Shown: positions 24,591 to 37,700 of the stretch, piece after piece
How the letters are laid out: each line of letters starts with the position of its first letter
Position numbering within the stretch: position 1 is the first letter of the stretch
Assembly: GCF_030936135.1 (NCBI RefSeq)
Contig: NC_082596.1
Span: 95,960,449 to 96,024,448, forward strand
Source of the DNA: Gavia stellata
Lineage: Eukaryota; Chordata; Aves; Gaviiformes; Gaviidae
DNA: 64,000 nucleotides
Direction: 5' to 3'
Program-made: the position numbers and the translations under genes
Notes under the pieces: generated by a model
Database searches by the model: none
What the model was told of the DNA's origin: nothing
The model's input: the letters and a program-made list of their open reading frames with translations, nothing else

Positions 24591-26604
24591 GTGGGATCCT
24601 CAGCTCTATTTGACACAGCTCCAGTGACTGCCATGAAATTACAATGACATACGTGGCCATGGAGATCTGTGGCCAGTTGCAGTAAAAATCCAGATTTCTA
24701 GCACTGGACTGTAATGTTAGGATCTAATCTTTATAAACATCTAGAGCCCAATCTTCAGGAGGACTGAATGCTCCTGGTTCAGAGGGAATAGAGTCGTTGC
24801 CACTTTTGTTCTCCAAGGGAGAGGTCTGTGGACGTTATCCATGTAACATTACCAGCCTAAAAACCCCAAGATCTCTCTCAGTGCTTAAAGGCCCCAGGGG
24901 AAACTGGGGAGGGAGCTAGGGCAGGCGGTGTACCGTAGACCCCAGCTCCTGTGCAGCACCCTGCCCTGCCACAGCCCTGAGCTCTCCCCTGGGTGCTACC
25001 TGCACACCAGCCACCTGCCCCAGGGGAAAGAAGAGAGATGGTAAGAGCAGCGAAGCCTGGTACTAACATGCACCACATCACACAGACGGAGTTCAAGAGG
25101 GTGGATTGACAGATACATTGATTTAGAAGAGTCACAAGTAGTCGGAGTCCTGTTTTTGCTTCTTTCTCCCTCATTTCTGTTAGTATTATTTCTCATGCTT
25201 GCAATAAATCTCATATAAAGTGACTTGTAATTTTTTTTTGAAAGTTAAAAAAAAAAAAAAAAGAAACCTAAAAACCAACACTGTAAAAAGGTTCTCCCTA
25301 AAATGGTTCCCTGGAAACTCTGTGAGCATGACCAGTTGGTGCAAAATAGCTGCCTTCTGGAAAACAAGGCAACAGGGCTCTACTGCTCCCAGCACTTCAG
25401 CACAGGTACAGCTCTATGGCACAGAGGTAGTGTGTCCTCAGGTACTGGCCAGGTCAGGGTCTACTTAATGCACGTGCTCAAGCATCCCCACGCAATGAAA
25501 AACCAGGATACATGGTGCACTGGACACAGCCTTTTAAAGAAAATAATCTTTGTAAGACTTCTGTTGTAAGCTCTGAAGTATTTCTGAAGCTTCTTTCTTG
25601 GTCAATTTGTTGCATCTACACGACCAAAGGAAGGTGTGCCTGTAGCTCATGCTCTCCTCATCCAGCTTTTACGTAAAGACCCACGGCTAAAGCCTGGGCC
25701 GCTGCTACCAATCTGCACACAGGCTCCTTAGATGCCTGGACTGGCATTCTGGTTGTCAAGTTGTGGACCTGCATACTGCATTTCTACCGCTTTTGGTACC
25801 CCCAGCAGGCACCTAAACTGGCACCAGCAATAAAATGTGCACAGGGAAAAGGCACACCTTCCTTCCGCTCTGTAGGAATTAGTCTCTGAAAAGAGTGACC
25901 CTACTCTCAAACTGAGGAGTTAAAAATAAACTGATTAGTGTTGTTTTCCCCGACTTTACAGCTATGCATGTGTGCAATGTTTTTACAAAATATTATCCTT
26001 CAAATCATTTAAAGAAATTCCCACTCTATGGAGAGAGATCTGCATTAACTATAGACAATATTTAAGGAACCGAAAAAGGTCAAATTTGTATTACAATACA
26101 AATGGTGACCCTGTGTCCATTAGCATATTCTGGGCAAGACAACTGCCTTCAGTTTTATTTCTTTAACAGAGGGAAGAACTTGGCAGTTTCATTAACACAG
26201 CAGTATTAATGCAAAAAACATGAGACACCTTCATTCCGTTAGGCATTTTAGCAAAAACAGGACAAGGGAAAGAGGAAGAGGACAAGGAAATAAACCGGGC
26301 TAGCAGAGGCTGCTTTGGACATAGGTAAGACCACAAAACATGAAAAACCCACAAATTTTAACATGCAAAGGGTATTGGTACATTGCAACGCTGGTTACGG
26401 TTAAAGAGACTGTACAGCTCCTATATCTTTGTCCTTGAGGCTTCATTAAAGTAAGACTCTCAACTGCAAGTTCATAAATAAAATGGAAATTACAATAGTG
26501 CCATAAAAACGTAGGTAGAAAAATAGTGCAAAGCCAAGGGCTGGACACTTTAATCCGTTACAAGTACCCCCGAGCAATACCATTACCATTCTTAAAGAAA
26601 ACAC
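24591..26604. other. Intergenic sequence just past RNF144B
   Basis: No coding exon. It contains an A16 run at about 25247-25262 preceded by AATAAA at 25203-25208 on the plus strand, which could be an old retroposed 3' end. The remainder is unique sequence. Confidence 0.45.
26154..26159 (-). terminator. Further downstream AATAAA hexamer
   Basis: The plus strand TTTATT gives AATAAA in the RNF144B direction, about 470 nt beyond the preferred site. The following transcript sequence (GGCAGTTGTCTTGCC) is modestly U/G-rich. It could extend the 3' UTR to about 2.4 kb or be a chance match. Confidence 0.2.
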
Positions 26605-26623
26605 ATACAGAAAACATTCTCTA

Positions 26624-26629
26624 TTTATT
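26624..26629 (-). terminator. Candidate RNF144B poly(A) signal AATAAA (distal)
   Basis: The plus strand reads TTTATT, so the transcript carries AATAAA. It is followed within about 10-30 nt by a U/GU-rich run at 26592-26613 (TGTTTTCTGTATGTGTTTTC in the transcript), the expected layout of a cleavage site near 26605-26612. Confidence 0.55.
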
Positions 26630-27998
26630 ACAAATGGCAGTTGCCTGCATTGCACTCTGTATTTAGAATGTACTGGCTACCTTTCTGCTTCCCTTCGAAG
26701 CTGTGGATGGAGAATAAATATAGCCTTTCACACTGGTGAGCACTGCCTGCCCTCCAGTCACGACTGGTAGCAAAGTCAGACAGTATTTATAAAAGAAATC
26801 AATTAAAAAGTAAACCAGACAATATCATTTAAGGCTTTTGTCCCTGCTAGTCTGCTCAACAGACTACACTTTCTTAAAATAAGAACATCTACCACTTCTG
26901 TTACAGTAACCAGAGAGCGAAGTTAAACAAAAAAAAGGTCACATTTACGGCTGCCAAGAAGGCAAAGTTCCTGAGGCTCGGCCAAACGCAACAGCAAAGA
27001 CGCTCTTCGCAGCACTTGTTGGGTGCCTCGCGCTCTGTGCACGGAGGAGGGCAGCCCGGCGGAGGGTGAGCCCGACACGACGCCCAGGCTGAGCATCTCA
27101 TTTAAACCTTGCAGCCCTTATTGAAAGGGGTTTGGAATTACAACGGATTATATAGTGCAAACTCATATCAGTTCCCACAGATATAAAATGCACAGACGGG
27201 AGTCCAGAACAAAAGCCGCCACCCGCCAGGGTTGTGAGGAGCACCAGCCATTAAGGAAATAAACTTCAGGGAGCAGAGCCTGGAGTAACTCCAGCTCTTC
27301 AGTGAGGTTTCAGTGAACTTATACAGGTGTAACTGATACCAGGGGCTGAATCAGTTTGGTGGTGAGCCACCAAATTAAAGTGAAGGGTTCATTAAATGAC
27401 AGCCTTTCAGATTTCGAGTAGCTAAAAATTATCAGTAACAGAGTTTGTTAACCTCGAATGGGACAGAAGAAATACCCACCAATGGACAGAGCTTATGTTT
27501 ACACAGCATTTCTCAAGTATTCACTTCAGCAGGTCCATAAGGTTTAAAGGAGGGTTTGGCTTAGCCTGGTCTAAGTCAGTTTTTAACAGGGTTCTTGCTG
27601 CCACCCTATCTAAACTGTTGAAAAGATACACTGACTGCCTAGAAAATAAACTGTGCCTTACATGCTCTGTATACAGAGTATATCCACACACACGCGGCCA
27701 CTCTATACGCACAACCAAGATCCCAATACTGCGCACAAAACAGGAGCTGTATCATGGCCTTTCTTAAAATACTAGCTTCATGCTGAGTTTACTACACCCA
27801 TGTCACTGACAAAAGGCATGCCCAATGGCAGGGAAATATGCATACTCCTAATATTTCAAGGTAGGTATGTCACGTTTGATCTGAAAAAATAACAGCTTTC
27901 TCAAGGTAGTCCAGACTCTCAAAAGAGAGCCCTATCTTTCTTAGAAATAGTTTTGTTGGTTTTTACCTCTGTAATTGAGATCAATAGTATAAATCAAA

Positions 27999-28004
27999 TT
28001 TATT
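27999..28004 (-). terminator. Candidate proximal poly(A) signal AATAAA
   Basis: An AATAAA hexamer in the transcript about 560 nt past the stop. The downstream sequence is AU-rich but not clearly GU-rich, so use would be weaker. If used, the 3' UTR would be about 0.58 kb. Confidence 0.3.
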
Positions 28005-28561
28005 TCAATGCTGAAAGAAATGCCATGGCAGCCGGTTGATAGGAAACTGTCAAATATATTTTCTTAAGTTTGCTACCTTTAACAGGACACAAGCTAGCAG
28101 GCGGAACTTCATCAGGCTTTTCCTTCTCCCCCTTTTATAAAATACCCAAAACTTTCTGAGAAATCTGAGTGTCACCAAGAGCCAACATAAAGCATGACAG
28201 TAACGACTGGGTCTGCAAAGGCAGAGTAATACTGCAAGATCAAGTCATGTGCAGCTGAGAGAAGATGGTAAGGTTCTAGCCGTCTCAAAAGGTGGCTCTT
28301 ATTTAAGGGTATGAACTACTGAATGGTGTCTCGTTTTCCTTTTATAAAACAAAAACTTATACCATATGTACCGCACAATTATCTAGAATTTTCCCACACT
28401 GGGACTTGTTAGTGATAGAGTAGCCTGTAAAGAATAGGCACTTATCCCAAGAACTGGCAAAAAAGGGAGCATTATTTGGTAGGTATGGCACCAAAATACA
28501 ACCATTGTGCTTTCTTACACACATATGCTGTACAGATGGAGGCTCAAACAGACACAGGGTT

Positions 28562-28702
28562 TTAGGTTGTTGGTGGGCTGTGTTTTTTCTTTTTGCTTCG
28601 GCAAGATTTGCAAATGCAGCAGATGATGCATGGAGATGCCACGAGCAGCAAGGGAGAGGTCACCAACGCTATGATACCTAGTCCAACGAGGATCCCCACG
28701 AC
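28562..28702 (-). CDS. RNF144B: RNF144B last coding exon, transmembrane anchor and stop (codons 258-303)
   Basis: The acceptor TCTTTCAG precedes 28702 and the stop TAA is at 28564-28562. The exon encodes [14 protein letters not shown] then [15 protein letters not shown], a single hydrophobic segment that anchors the ligase in a membrane, followed by a short Cys/Lys-rich tail ([10 protein letters not shown]) ending PPTT. The preceding intron is only 196 bp. Confidence 0.97.
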   Translation of the reverse strand, partial: VVGILVGLGIIALVTSPLLLVASPCIICCICKSCRSKKKKHSPPTT

Positions 28703-31700
28703 CTGAAAGACATGGTGGGGAGAAATATGTATTTAGCTAATGTGGAAAATAAAATACTCGTGTGCGTCCATAAGCACAGCATAGGTCACAAAAAATAGAT
28801 GAAAACATGAAAATTATCATCTCGGTCCTTCACCGAAGCGCAAAATCTCTTTGCTTCATGCATGCATGAGAGCTCTGCTGAGCTGACTAGGAACGCACCT
28901 GCGTTCTGTTCCACATCACCGAAGCCCGCGAGTGGCCCAGCTTGTTTCTGCAAGGACCTCTGTCGTAATGTCTTAAGAAGATATCGTTCTGAAAAACAAA
29001 GGAGAAGCTATAAGAGGAGGTTACAGTACTGCGGGGAGAGGTTCAAGTCTAGACTGGAAATACAACTTTCCTGACACTGCTTTAAAATTAACAGCTGCCA
29101 GCAGACAAGTTCACCTGTCTTCCAAATAATTATCTAAACTTCTTGCAGTTTCAAAAAGTGTGGTGCGTTTGGGACCTGAGCTATCTATAGCATCTTTCCT
29201 CCCCCACTTTTAAAAAGCATAAGCAAATGCGTTGCACCAATTGCACGAGTACCTAGTCTATAATTTGGTGACGATAAAGGGGCCTGTAAACAACAGATAT
29301 TTTTGAAAGGGATGTGAGGGATCATCCTTCTGAGGTGCTTCTACCTTCTGTTCTCCTGCTGTCCCTACACTTTAAGAGTCATTTTCTTCCTAGGCTTAAC
29401 AGGAAAACTTAAAAATTAGGAAAGCCCTGTTTCCTTTCTCTTTTGCCAGTAACAGTTATTAAATCAACCTTTTTTTTTCCAGAAGGTGACTAATGCCCCG
29501 CATTACCCTCTTCTAGCCGGCTGTGCTGTAACCTGACGCTGCTTCCTCTTTCATTTTTCGTTCCTACTCTTTGGCTCTGCAGATGTTACCTTCATCTACA
29601 CCTGGAGCTCCTGTAACCCTGCACATTTAGAAAAAATACATTTGAATCACACAACTACAGTTTTTTTCTTTCTCCTTTGAACTGATGAAAACTTGGTAAG
29701 GGCCTATTGCAGAGTCTGTGAGAATCTGACGGTCTTCCAGTTCGGCACGGTGTTAAGCAATCATTGCGTACTGTATGTACTCTGAGGCAAGCCATAAGAC
29801 TCATGTTGAAAAAGCACGCTCACACACACAGAAATGGGACACAACGCTAAGCAAAACCTGTTTAGCATGCTGAGAAAAGGAAGGATGAAGAATGAGGAAG
29901 TCTCATTGTTTACTGGCTGTGGACTACAAACAAGAAGAAAAGAAAAGCCATGCAGCATCTAGCATTTTATTTCAAGTGCTGGAGAAGTCCTTTTCACACT
30001 CCCAGAGTTGTTACTGTGCCAAAAAAGGGAAGATGTCATACACACGAGCACATTCATTCCTCAACTCTTAATCCTGCTAGGAAGCTTGAAGTCCACACGA
30101 GTTGAGACTAGTTGGTATCACTTGAGAAATAACTAGCAACCTGCACTTCATAATCCATGTTCATAATCCAACATTTTTATCCCCAAACCTACTAACCAAT
30201 CATTCTCTTCAGCAAACACGGCACTAGAGACGGACTAGTAAGGGAGACCTAGTCCATATGAGCTCTTAACGCACCTGCCTGTGAAACAACCCCTTTCACC
30301 CAATACCGTACCATTTTTTGGACAGGCTGTGACCCTTGCAGTTGGAGCAGGTGGAAGACACTTACTTCCTGGCCCTCAACCAAACTATTTTTACTGCACT
30401 GGAAGAGGGAATCAGAGAAAGGTAGTGCTGGAATGGACCTCCAGAAAGCAACCGGTCTGTCCCATTTCCCTCAAAGAACTAGCATGGGACCCACAGACAT
30501 GGCTAAAATCCTTTATAGAAAAAGAATGTTGATATGAATAAAAGCACTGGATGAATAAGAAGAAAGAAATTAAGTTAGAAGCTGAATTGAGTCCAGACAT
30601 ATGCTAGGATATCAACAAGTTGGTGGAGAGCTTGTACAGGACCTCAGACTAACCCCAACCCCATTACCCTTTACCTAGCCGGTTTCTTCTGCAACACTTA
30701 CATCCAAGTTCTGTAGACAGTACCAGCAAAACGTGTGCTTGCAGTTCTTGCACATCATCTGCGCACAGCCCTCGTTTCGCTCAATATAGATCCGACAAAC
30801 TGGGCACTGCTTAATTGGTGCCTCTGCCTCCGTTCCAATAAGTGATCTAGAAGAGAAGGGAAATACTGAAGTGAAATGCAGATGTAATTACTGTTGAAAT
30901 TCAGCTCCACTGTCTAATGTGCACGGCGCTTATTTTCCAGAGCACCTAATGTTGTTGTCTTAATGCACTTGACATGTGAAGCTTATATTCAGTACAATAC
31001 ACTGAAGTATACTGACTACCAGGCGTAAGATTATTTATATCATGTAAAAGTGAAACTCCATTCCCTTGGTCTTTTATGCTACATAAACCCAACACTCATT
31101 ATACCCATAAATGTATCACCCATAGCATTAAAAATTAGCACTTTTTAAGACAGTTTGCACCATTCATTTAATAGGACTGGACTATGCAATTTATAGCACT
31201 GTCCCTGCCTGAGAAAAATAGCCTTCCACTCCACCAAAGCCAAAGATCAAACCTGGAGAAGAAAAATTAGGGTGAGAGCTCTTTGGCAACTCCTATTCAA
31301 TGAAGTCTTTAGCAAGCAGAATGCTTAGATTTTAAGTAAGTCTTTCATTTCTTGCAAAAAATGATAGAAAACTTTGAAGACACATGACTGCACTTAATCT
31401 GATGCTGAAAACAAAGATGGATGGCCACAGAGATATAATTTAAACACAAAAGTGTTTTCTTTCTGCAGATTAATGCCTTATGTAACCTTATCTGTAGGTT
31501 GTTTACACCTATGTAAAATGAGCATAAAGCAGTTTTCTCACACCAAATGGGACATTTTACACCCACTCTCTGTTAAGAGTTAAGATTCAGCTATACAGAG
31601 ATCCTATAAATATTAAGCAGGGGTGATTTCTTAATCATAGTATAAGAAAAGTTTGGATCCTGGAATATTAGTGCATTGGATTTTTTGTATGGGCACAGGT

Positions 31701-34700
31701 CATAATTCTAGCAGGCAAACAAAGCCTTTAGGCAGATTCAAAGCCCTGGAGGGCTTCACCTTTCAGAAGTGTCAGTGGTATCACAAGTTCGATAAGTACC
31801 CAAATAATATTAAGTATTAAAAAAAAAAAGTCAGTGGCATCACAAGTTCGATAAGTACCCAAATAATATTAAGTATTAAAAAAAAAAAAGTATCATTTAC
31901 ACTAATATTTAGACTGGAATTATATTTAGGAAACACCAGGAGAGATGGGAAGTCTCAGAGATGCACCTGAGATGTTAGAAGGAAGCTATACCATGAAACT
32001 ACTATGGGGCACAGAGCTAGCACCCTGTGCCAAAAGGAACTGAAAGACCATGTTGGCTCTGTGGGTTCCCCTCTTACCCCTGCTCAGTTGGTATTGGAGT
32101 AGTTTGGTTTTCCTGGCACAGGCGCTGCGGGTGCCACGTCTCCTTGCAAGAGGAGCAGAACGTCAGGCGGCAAGCCGGGCACTCCACCGGCACCGGCGCT
32201 CCCGACTCGCTCGGTGCAATATGGCACACTGTTTGGCAGTCGGCTGCAGGGCACCATGTTCTCTGGGGGTCCAAGTGGACTTCTGAAATGTAACAGAGAG
32301 AGAAACAAAACTGTTTATACAGTCCCCTTCTCATTCCAGCGGCATGTGTCTAGGTACGTAAGATCCAGTTCTGTGGGTGGGTGGGGAAGTTGAAGCCGTC
32401 CGCGCGAACGCCCATGGGCATTCAAGCCTACTCCTCTTCTTCAGGCAGGTCTGCAGTTGTGCTCTGCTAAGGCAGCTGCACTAGCAGCACCGCAAGACTG
32501 GCAATACGCGACACAGGACGTACTCTTTGCCTTTATAGGGAGGTACAAAAGACGAACGTAACTGCTGCTTGCTGAGAAGTGCGTGTCTTTTGTGACTTTA
32601 GGCCATTCCATGTCTTTCATGTGTCCAAGCCATGCACTATCTTTCATATAAACAGCAGAAGGACTGTCATCAAATTAACGTCAAGTCATTTTCCATGCCT
32701 TGTTTTCTCCCCTCTATCTACAAACTCCAATTCACTTTATTATATGATCACTATTTGTCAGGTATCAGATTAGAACAATAGTCAAGGCAAGATTCAGGGT
32801 AGAGACATTGAGTTACAGACATCACCACATGGCAGAGAATGACAAATGTTGATTCTTCCTCTCACTCTCCAACCTTTATTCAAGGAATTCGCGCTTGCAA
32901 CAGAAACCCAGCTGAAACACGTGCACGTTAGGGGTGCCCATTGTGTGCACTCTTTCTGCTGGCTCAAGTCCCTGAGGTGCAGCCAAACACTCCCACCCTG
33001 CCGAGCCTCCTTAGAAAAGGGCTGTTGTGCCTGCAGGAGATACCTGCATCTCCTCCTTTCCTGGAAGCTCTCTGGTACCACCATTGAAAATAAATAGATG
33101 GAGGGGATGTCTCAGGACCAGGTGGAAATCCCTGACTGTGAGGTGTCAAAGGCCATTAAAAAGTTCTTCTGTATCACAGAATCAGTACGGTTGGAAAAGA
33201 CCTGTAAGATCATCGAGTCCAACCTGGGGGGAAAAAAAAAAAAAAAAAAAAAAAAGAAAAAAAAACCACACAACATCAAAAAACCCACAAAAAAAAAAAA
33301 AAAACCACAAAACCCACGCCATACAACAACAATAACAAGCCACAACCCACCCAACACCACACAGCACCATGTCCATCAAGCTACATCCCACAATGCCACA
33401 TCCACACGCTCCTTGAATACCTCCAGTGATGGTGACTCTACCACCTCCCTGGGCAGCCTATTCCAGTGTTTCACCACTCTCTCAGTGAAGAACTTTTTCC
33501 TAATGTCTAGCCTGAACCTGCCCTGTCGCAACTTGAGGCCATTTCCTCTAGTCCTGTCACTAGTCACTTGGGAGAAGAGACCAACACCCACCTCACCACA
33601 ACCCCCTTTCAGGCAGTTGTAGAGAGCGATAAGGTCTCCCCTCAGCCTCCTCTTCTCCAGGCTAAACAACCCCAGCTCCCTCAGCCGCTCCTCATAAGAC
33701 TTGTGTTCCAGACCCCTCACCAGCTTCGTCGCCCTTCCCTGGACACGCTCCAGCACCTCAATGTCCTTCTTGTAGTGAGGGGCCCAAAACTGAACACAGC
33801 ATTCGAGGTGCGGCCTCACCAGAGCCGAGTACAGAGGCATGATCACCTCCCTGCTCCTGCTGGCCACACCATTTCTGATACAAGCCAGGATGCCGTTGGC
33901 CTTCTTGGCCACCTGGGCACACTGCTGGCTCATATTCAGCCGGCTGTCGATCAACACCCCGTACCTCTGTACCTCCAGCAGATAAAATATTGTCCCACTC
34001 GAAACAAAAGGCTGCATAAGGGCCCCAGGCATATGTTCTCTGGCAAATTTTGCTGAAACAGTTGAAGGCACTTCCTCCTATGCACACCTCCCTGCCTGCA
34101 CTGCTCCTCTGCAGGAGGTTGCTGGTAGCCCACGGTGAAGGAGGCTGGTGGATGGATATCTAGCAGATGCTCCAGCCAGCATGAAAGACAGTGATATCAG
34201 TTCAGTGTCCCAATATCCAGAAACTAGAAACTGTACAACTAGAAATGTCTTCAAAGCAGTAAAACTTTCCCCCAAGCTCTCAAGCATTTAGATACTAGCA
34301 AAAAAGAGACAATCCCTGCCCCAGAATAATCATGAACTAGGTTATCGGCACGAACTCAGTTGAAGACGTCTAGTTTTTGCCATGAATCATTGAGGAGTGC
34401 AAAAATTGAGCAGACCAACTTCAAGCAAAAGGCCAAGGCTAGAAAGGAACACCCTAAGGACACAGTCAGAGTGACCCTGGCTGTAGAGAGGGAATAAAGA
34501 GTCAGAGAGAAGCACAAACACCTGGGGAGGACACCCCACAAACTTCATAACCTAACACGCACTAGAAACTCAGTTCTTTTCCAGTATGCCAAAATTCTCT
34601 GTTCACCTGAAAATTTCCCGTTTCTTTAAAGCCATCCCTCCCTCCTGTTTGCCCAGGACACTTACAGTGAGGAACCACGTAAGGATGATCATCCTCTCTG

Positions 34701-37700
34701 CTGGCTGCAGGACACAACGGTACACAATGCTCCGACTACAGGTAATTTTTAAGTCCGTGTCAGAGTGCTCTGACAGATGTGGAGATTTCCTACATCCATG
34801 TCAAAGGCTGTCATCTAAAATTTAGGCAGTGCCAGCAAAACACCTGTACCAGCTACCTCCAGCCACTTCATGAATCGCCTTCTTTCCTCTTATTCTCCTA
34901 CACCTGCTTCCTTTGCCCCCCAAAACAAACATTTTGCTTTCTACTGAATGAAAGCCAGAACAAACTAGTTTACAGCTTCATTTGTGGGGAGGAGAGACAT
35001 GGATGGACAGGACAAGCCATTTTATGTTTTTGTATACGTTTAAAAAGTAGTGTCCTGACTCAGAAATCATTACTTCCGTAGCTTCTCTCGGTGTCTCTTA
35101 AATGAAGCTCTGAACTGGGTAAGACCATGGTCTAGTACTGGCTATCACATTTAAGTCTTCACAGAGTAGATTCTGTATGCCTTCTGTTGATAAACAGAAG
35201 TTAAAATGAGATAAAGTACAGTTCCTGCAGATAGCTGCTTAACTTACTCAACTTTGGAAACCTCAATTCTCCTATCCTGTTTTTGGATGAAAGACAGGAC
35301 GTCTGGTTTTGACATCATTGGGAGCAGGGGATTTGGATTGTAAATCTTACCGATTTTTACAAATTTGTTGCAGCAAGATGTAATGCATCAGATGAAACTC
35401 CCTCCTCTCCCACTTCCTCCATTTTACAAAGAACCTACAGATGGTGTTTTGCAATCCATGCTGTCTCATACTGTTTGGTTTACCATGGAGGACAAGCAAA
35501 ACCAGAAAAAACTAAAGCAGAGCAGCCAAAAAAAGGAAGGTGCTAAAGGAAGGAGCTCTGGCAAGCTGCTCCATCTTTTGGTTAGGGCCATTTCTCTCCC
35601 GAGCCTTTCCCCTGCTTCCCCACAGCCAGTTCAGCCACATTCGCTCCACTCTCAGGAGGAAAACCTTCCCAAACAGTGCCAGTACCAGGCAGGGATCTGG
35701 CCAGTTTTCACAAAACACGCAAGTAAGCAGGTGAGATGTGGGAGACAGACAGGGGAAATGCAGCACCCTGAAGAAAGGAGAATTTCTGGCTCAGGAGAGG
35801 TACTCACTGAAAGGGTGAGCCTATGCCTTTCACAGAGTATTAGGAACACCTCCTTTCAAAATGGACTACTTTTTGGTCAGGCATAAAATGGAGGTTCTCA
35901 TCATCTATCCCTCGGTCTATTGGGCAATTGTCACAGAAACTGAAATGTAATGCATATGTCCTAACCACATCCTATTCCTCTATTTCCTTACTTCTGATGA
36001 CCACATCAACCCCATCCTAAACAGACAGAGCAATTCCTGTTTCTTCTATTAAAATATGCTGCTCGGAAGTTCTGTGGCTACATCCTGACTGGATGCAGAG
36101 AAGTTACAGATATGTAAGAAAGTGTGGTTTTATGCCTGAAAACATTTGCATTCTAAGAACACAAAAACCACAAGAGAATAGCATATTTTCAGTGCATTCC
36201 TTATTAAACTAAGCAAGTGTCTAGAGATGTGCAATTGTATGCCAATTGCTTCTCACTACTTTTTCAACCAATATTATTTGTCCTTTTTAAAAAAAAACCA
36301 AGGAAATCTATTTTATTAAAATAGCTAGCACAGACGGGGAATAGGGAAAATAGCTTTTGGATGTACAAGCCCTTCTTCAGGTCTTCAAAATTTTCCTCAA
36401 AATTCATCTGGAGATGGAGAATGTCTCTGTACTCGGCGCTGGTGAGGCCGGACCTCGAATACTGTGTTCAGATTTGGGCCCCTCACTACAAGAAGGGCAT
36501 TGAGGTGCTGGAGCGTGTCCAGAGAAGGGCGACGAAGCTGGTGAGGGGTCTGGAACACAAGTCTGACGAGGAGCGGCTGAGGGAGCTGGGGTTGTTCCGT
36601 CTGGAGAAGAGGAGGCTGAGGGGAGACCTTATCGCTCTCTACAACTACCTGAAGGGGGGTTGTGGTGAGGTGGGTGTTGGTCTCTTCTCCCAAGTGACAA
36701 GTGACAGGACTAGAGGAAATGGCCTCAAGTTGCGCCAGGGGAGGTTCAGGCTAGATATTAGGAAAAAGTTCTTTACTGAGAGAGTAGTGAAACATTGGAA
36801 CAGGCTGCCCAGGGAGGTGGTAGAGTCACCCTCCCTGGAGGTATTCAAGGAGCGTGTGGATGTGGCATTGTGGGATGTAGCTTGATGGACATGGTGCTGT
36901 GTGGTGTTGGGTGGGTTGGTTTTTGGTGTGTTGTGGCTTGTTGTTGTTGTGTGGCGGTTGGCTTTTTTTTTTTTCCCCCTTCTTTTTTTTTTTCTCTCTT
37001 TTTTTTTTTTTTTTTTTTTTTTTTTCAGGTTGGACTTGATGATCTTACAGGTCTTTTCCAACCGTAGTGATTCTGTGATTCTGTGTGATTCTGTGAAGGA
37101 TGAGAAGCATTGGCTTTACCAATCACTTGACGACTGGTAAGCAAAGACTACAGAGCAAGAGCAAGGCTTTCGACTTACCCAAGAAGCTGGTTATTTATTT
37201 CTAGCATTTCTAGTAAAGCAAAGGGGGTGTTGAAGCAAAGAGCCCATATCTCAACAGAATAAACCTGAGAGAAGGGTCTAAATATAGGAAGCTGAAGAGT
37301 TTGAATAAAGGGCTTTGTTGGTCAGGGCAAAAGCCATGAAGGACACCCTAATACCTGCCTGTTTTAAGGGAGGAGAGGGCAGAGTTAGGCAGTAGCGGCC
37401 GGGGTTTTCCGTAGCACTAGGTTTGAAAAGGGCTAGCTTGCACTAAGGCTGACACAGACACAAGGCACACAACAGATCTCAGCTGCCAGGAGTCCCTGGG
37501 CAGATTCCAGGTCAGAATTTGTCCCCAGCAGGTGCCATCAGCAAGGTTTATTGCTAGTTTCAGAAAAAGACTGTCAGGCCAGCGTTGGCATTGGTCAGGG
37601 CAGGCAGGCTTTGCCAGGTTAGGGTCAGGTCTGAGAACAGAGCTTCAGGCCAGCAGAAGCTAATAAGCCAAGTCCAACTGATGAGTCCAAAAAGGCCAGC

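Larger units (their letters stand above)
26605..28561 (-). other. RNF144B: Probable RNF144B 3' UTR
   Basis: This stretch follows the stop codon in the same transcription direction and has no acceptor-flanked exon or recognisable coding frame. It ends at the first poly(A) signal with a convincing downstream element (26624-26629). A weaker candidate signal lies at 27999-28004. A small CpG-containing patch occurs at about 26980-27080. The extent is inferred; transcript data would decide it. Confidence 0.55.

Noticed and set aside
33098..33622. Plus-strand open frame rich in Lys and Thr
   Set aside because: It is antisense to the CR1 copy and its lysines come from the poly(A) tract; it is not a gene.
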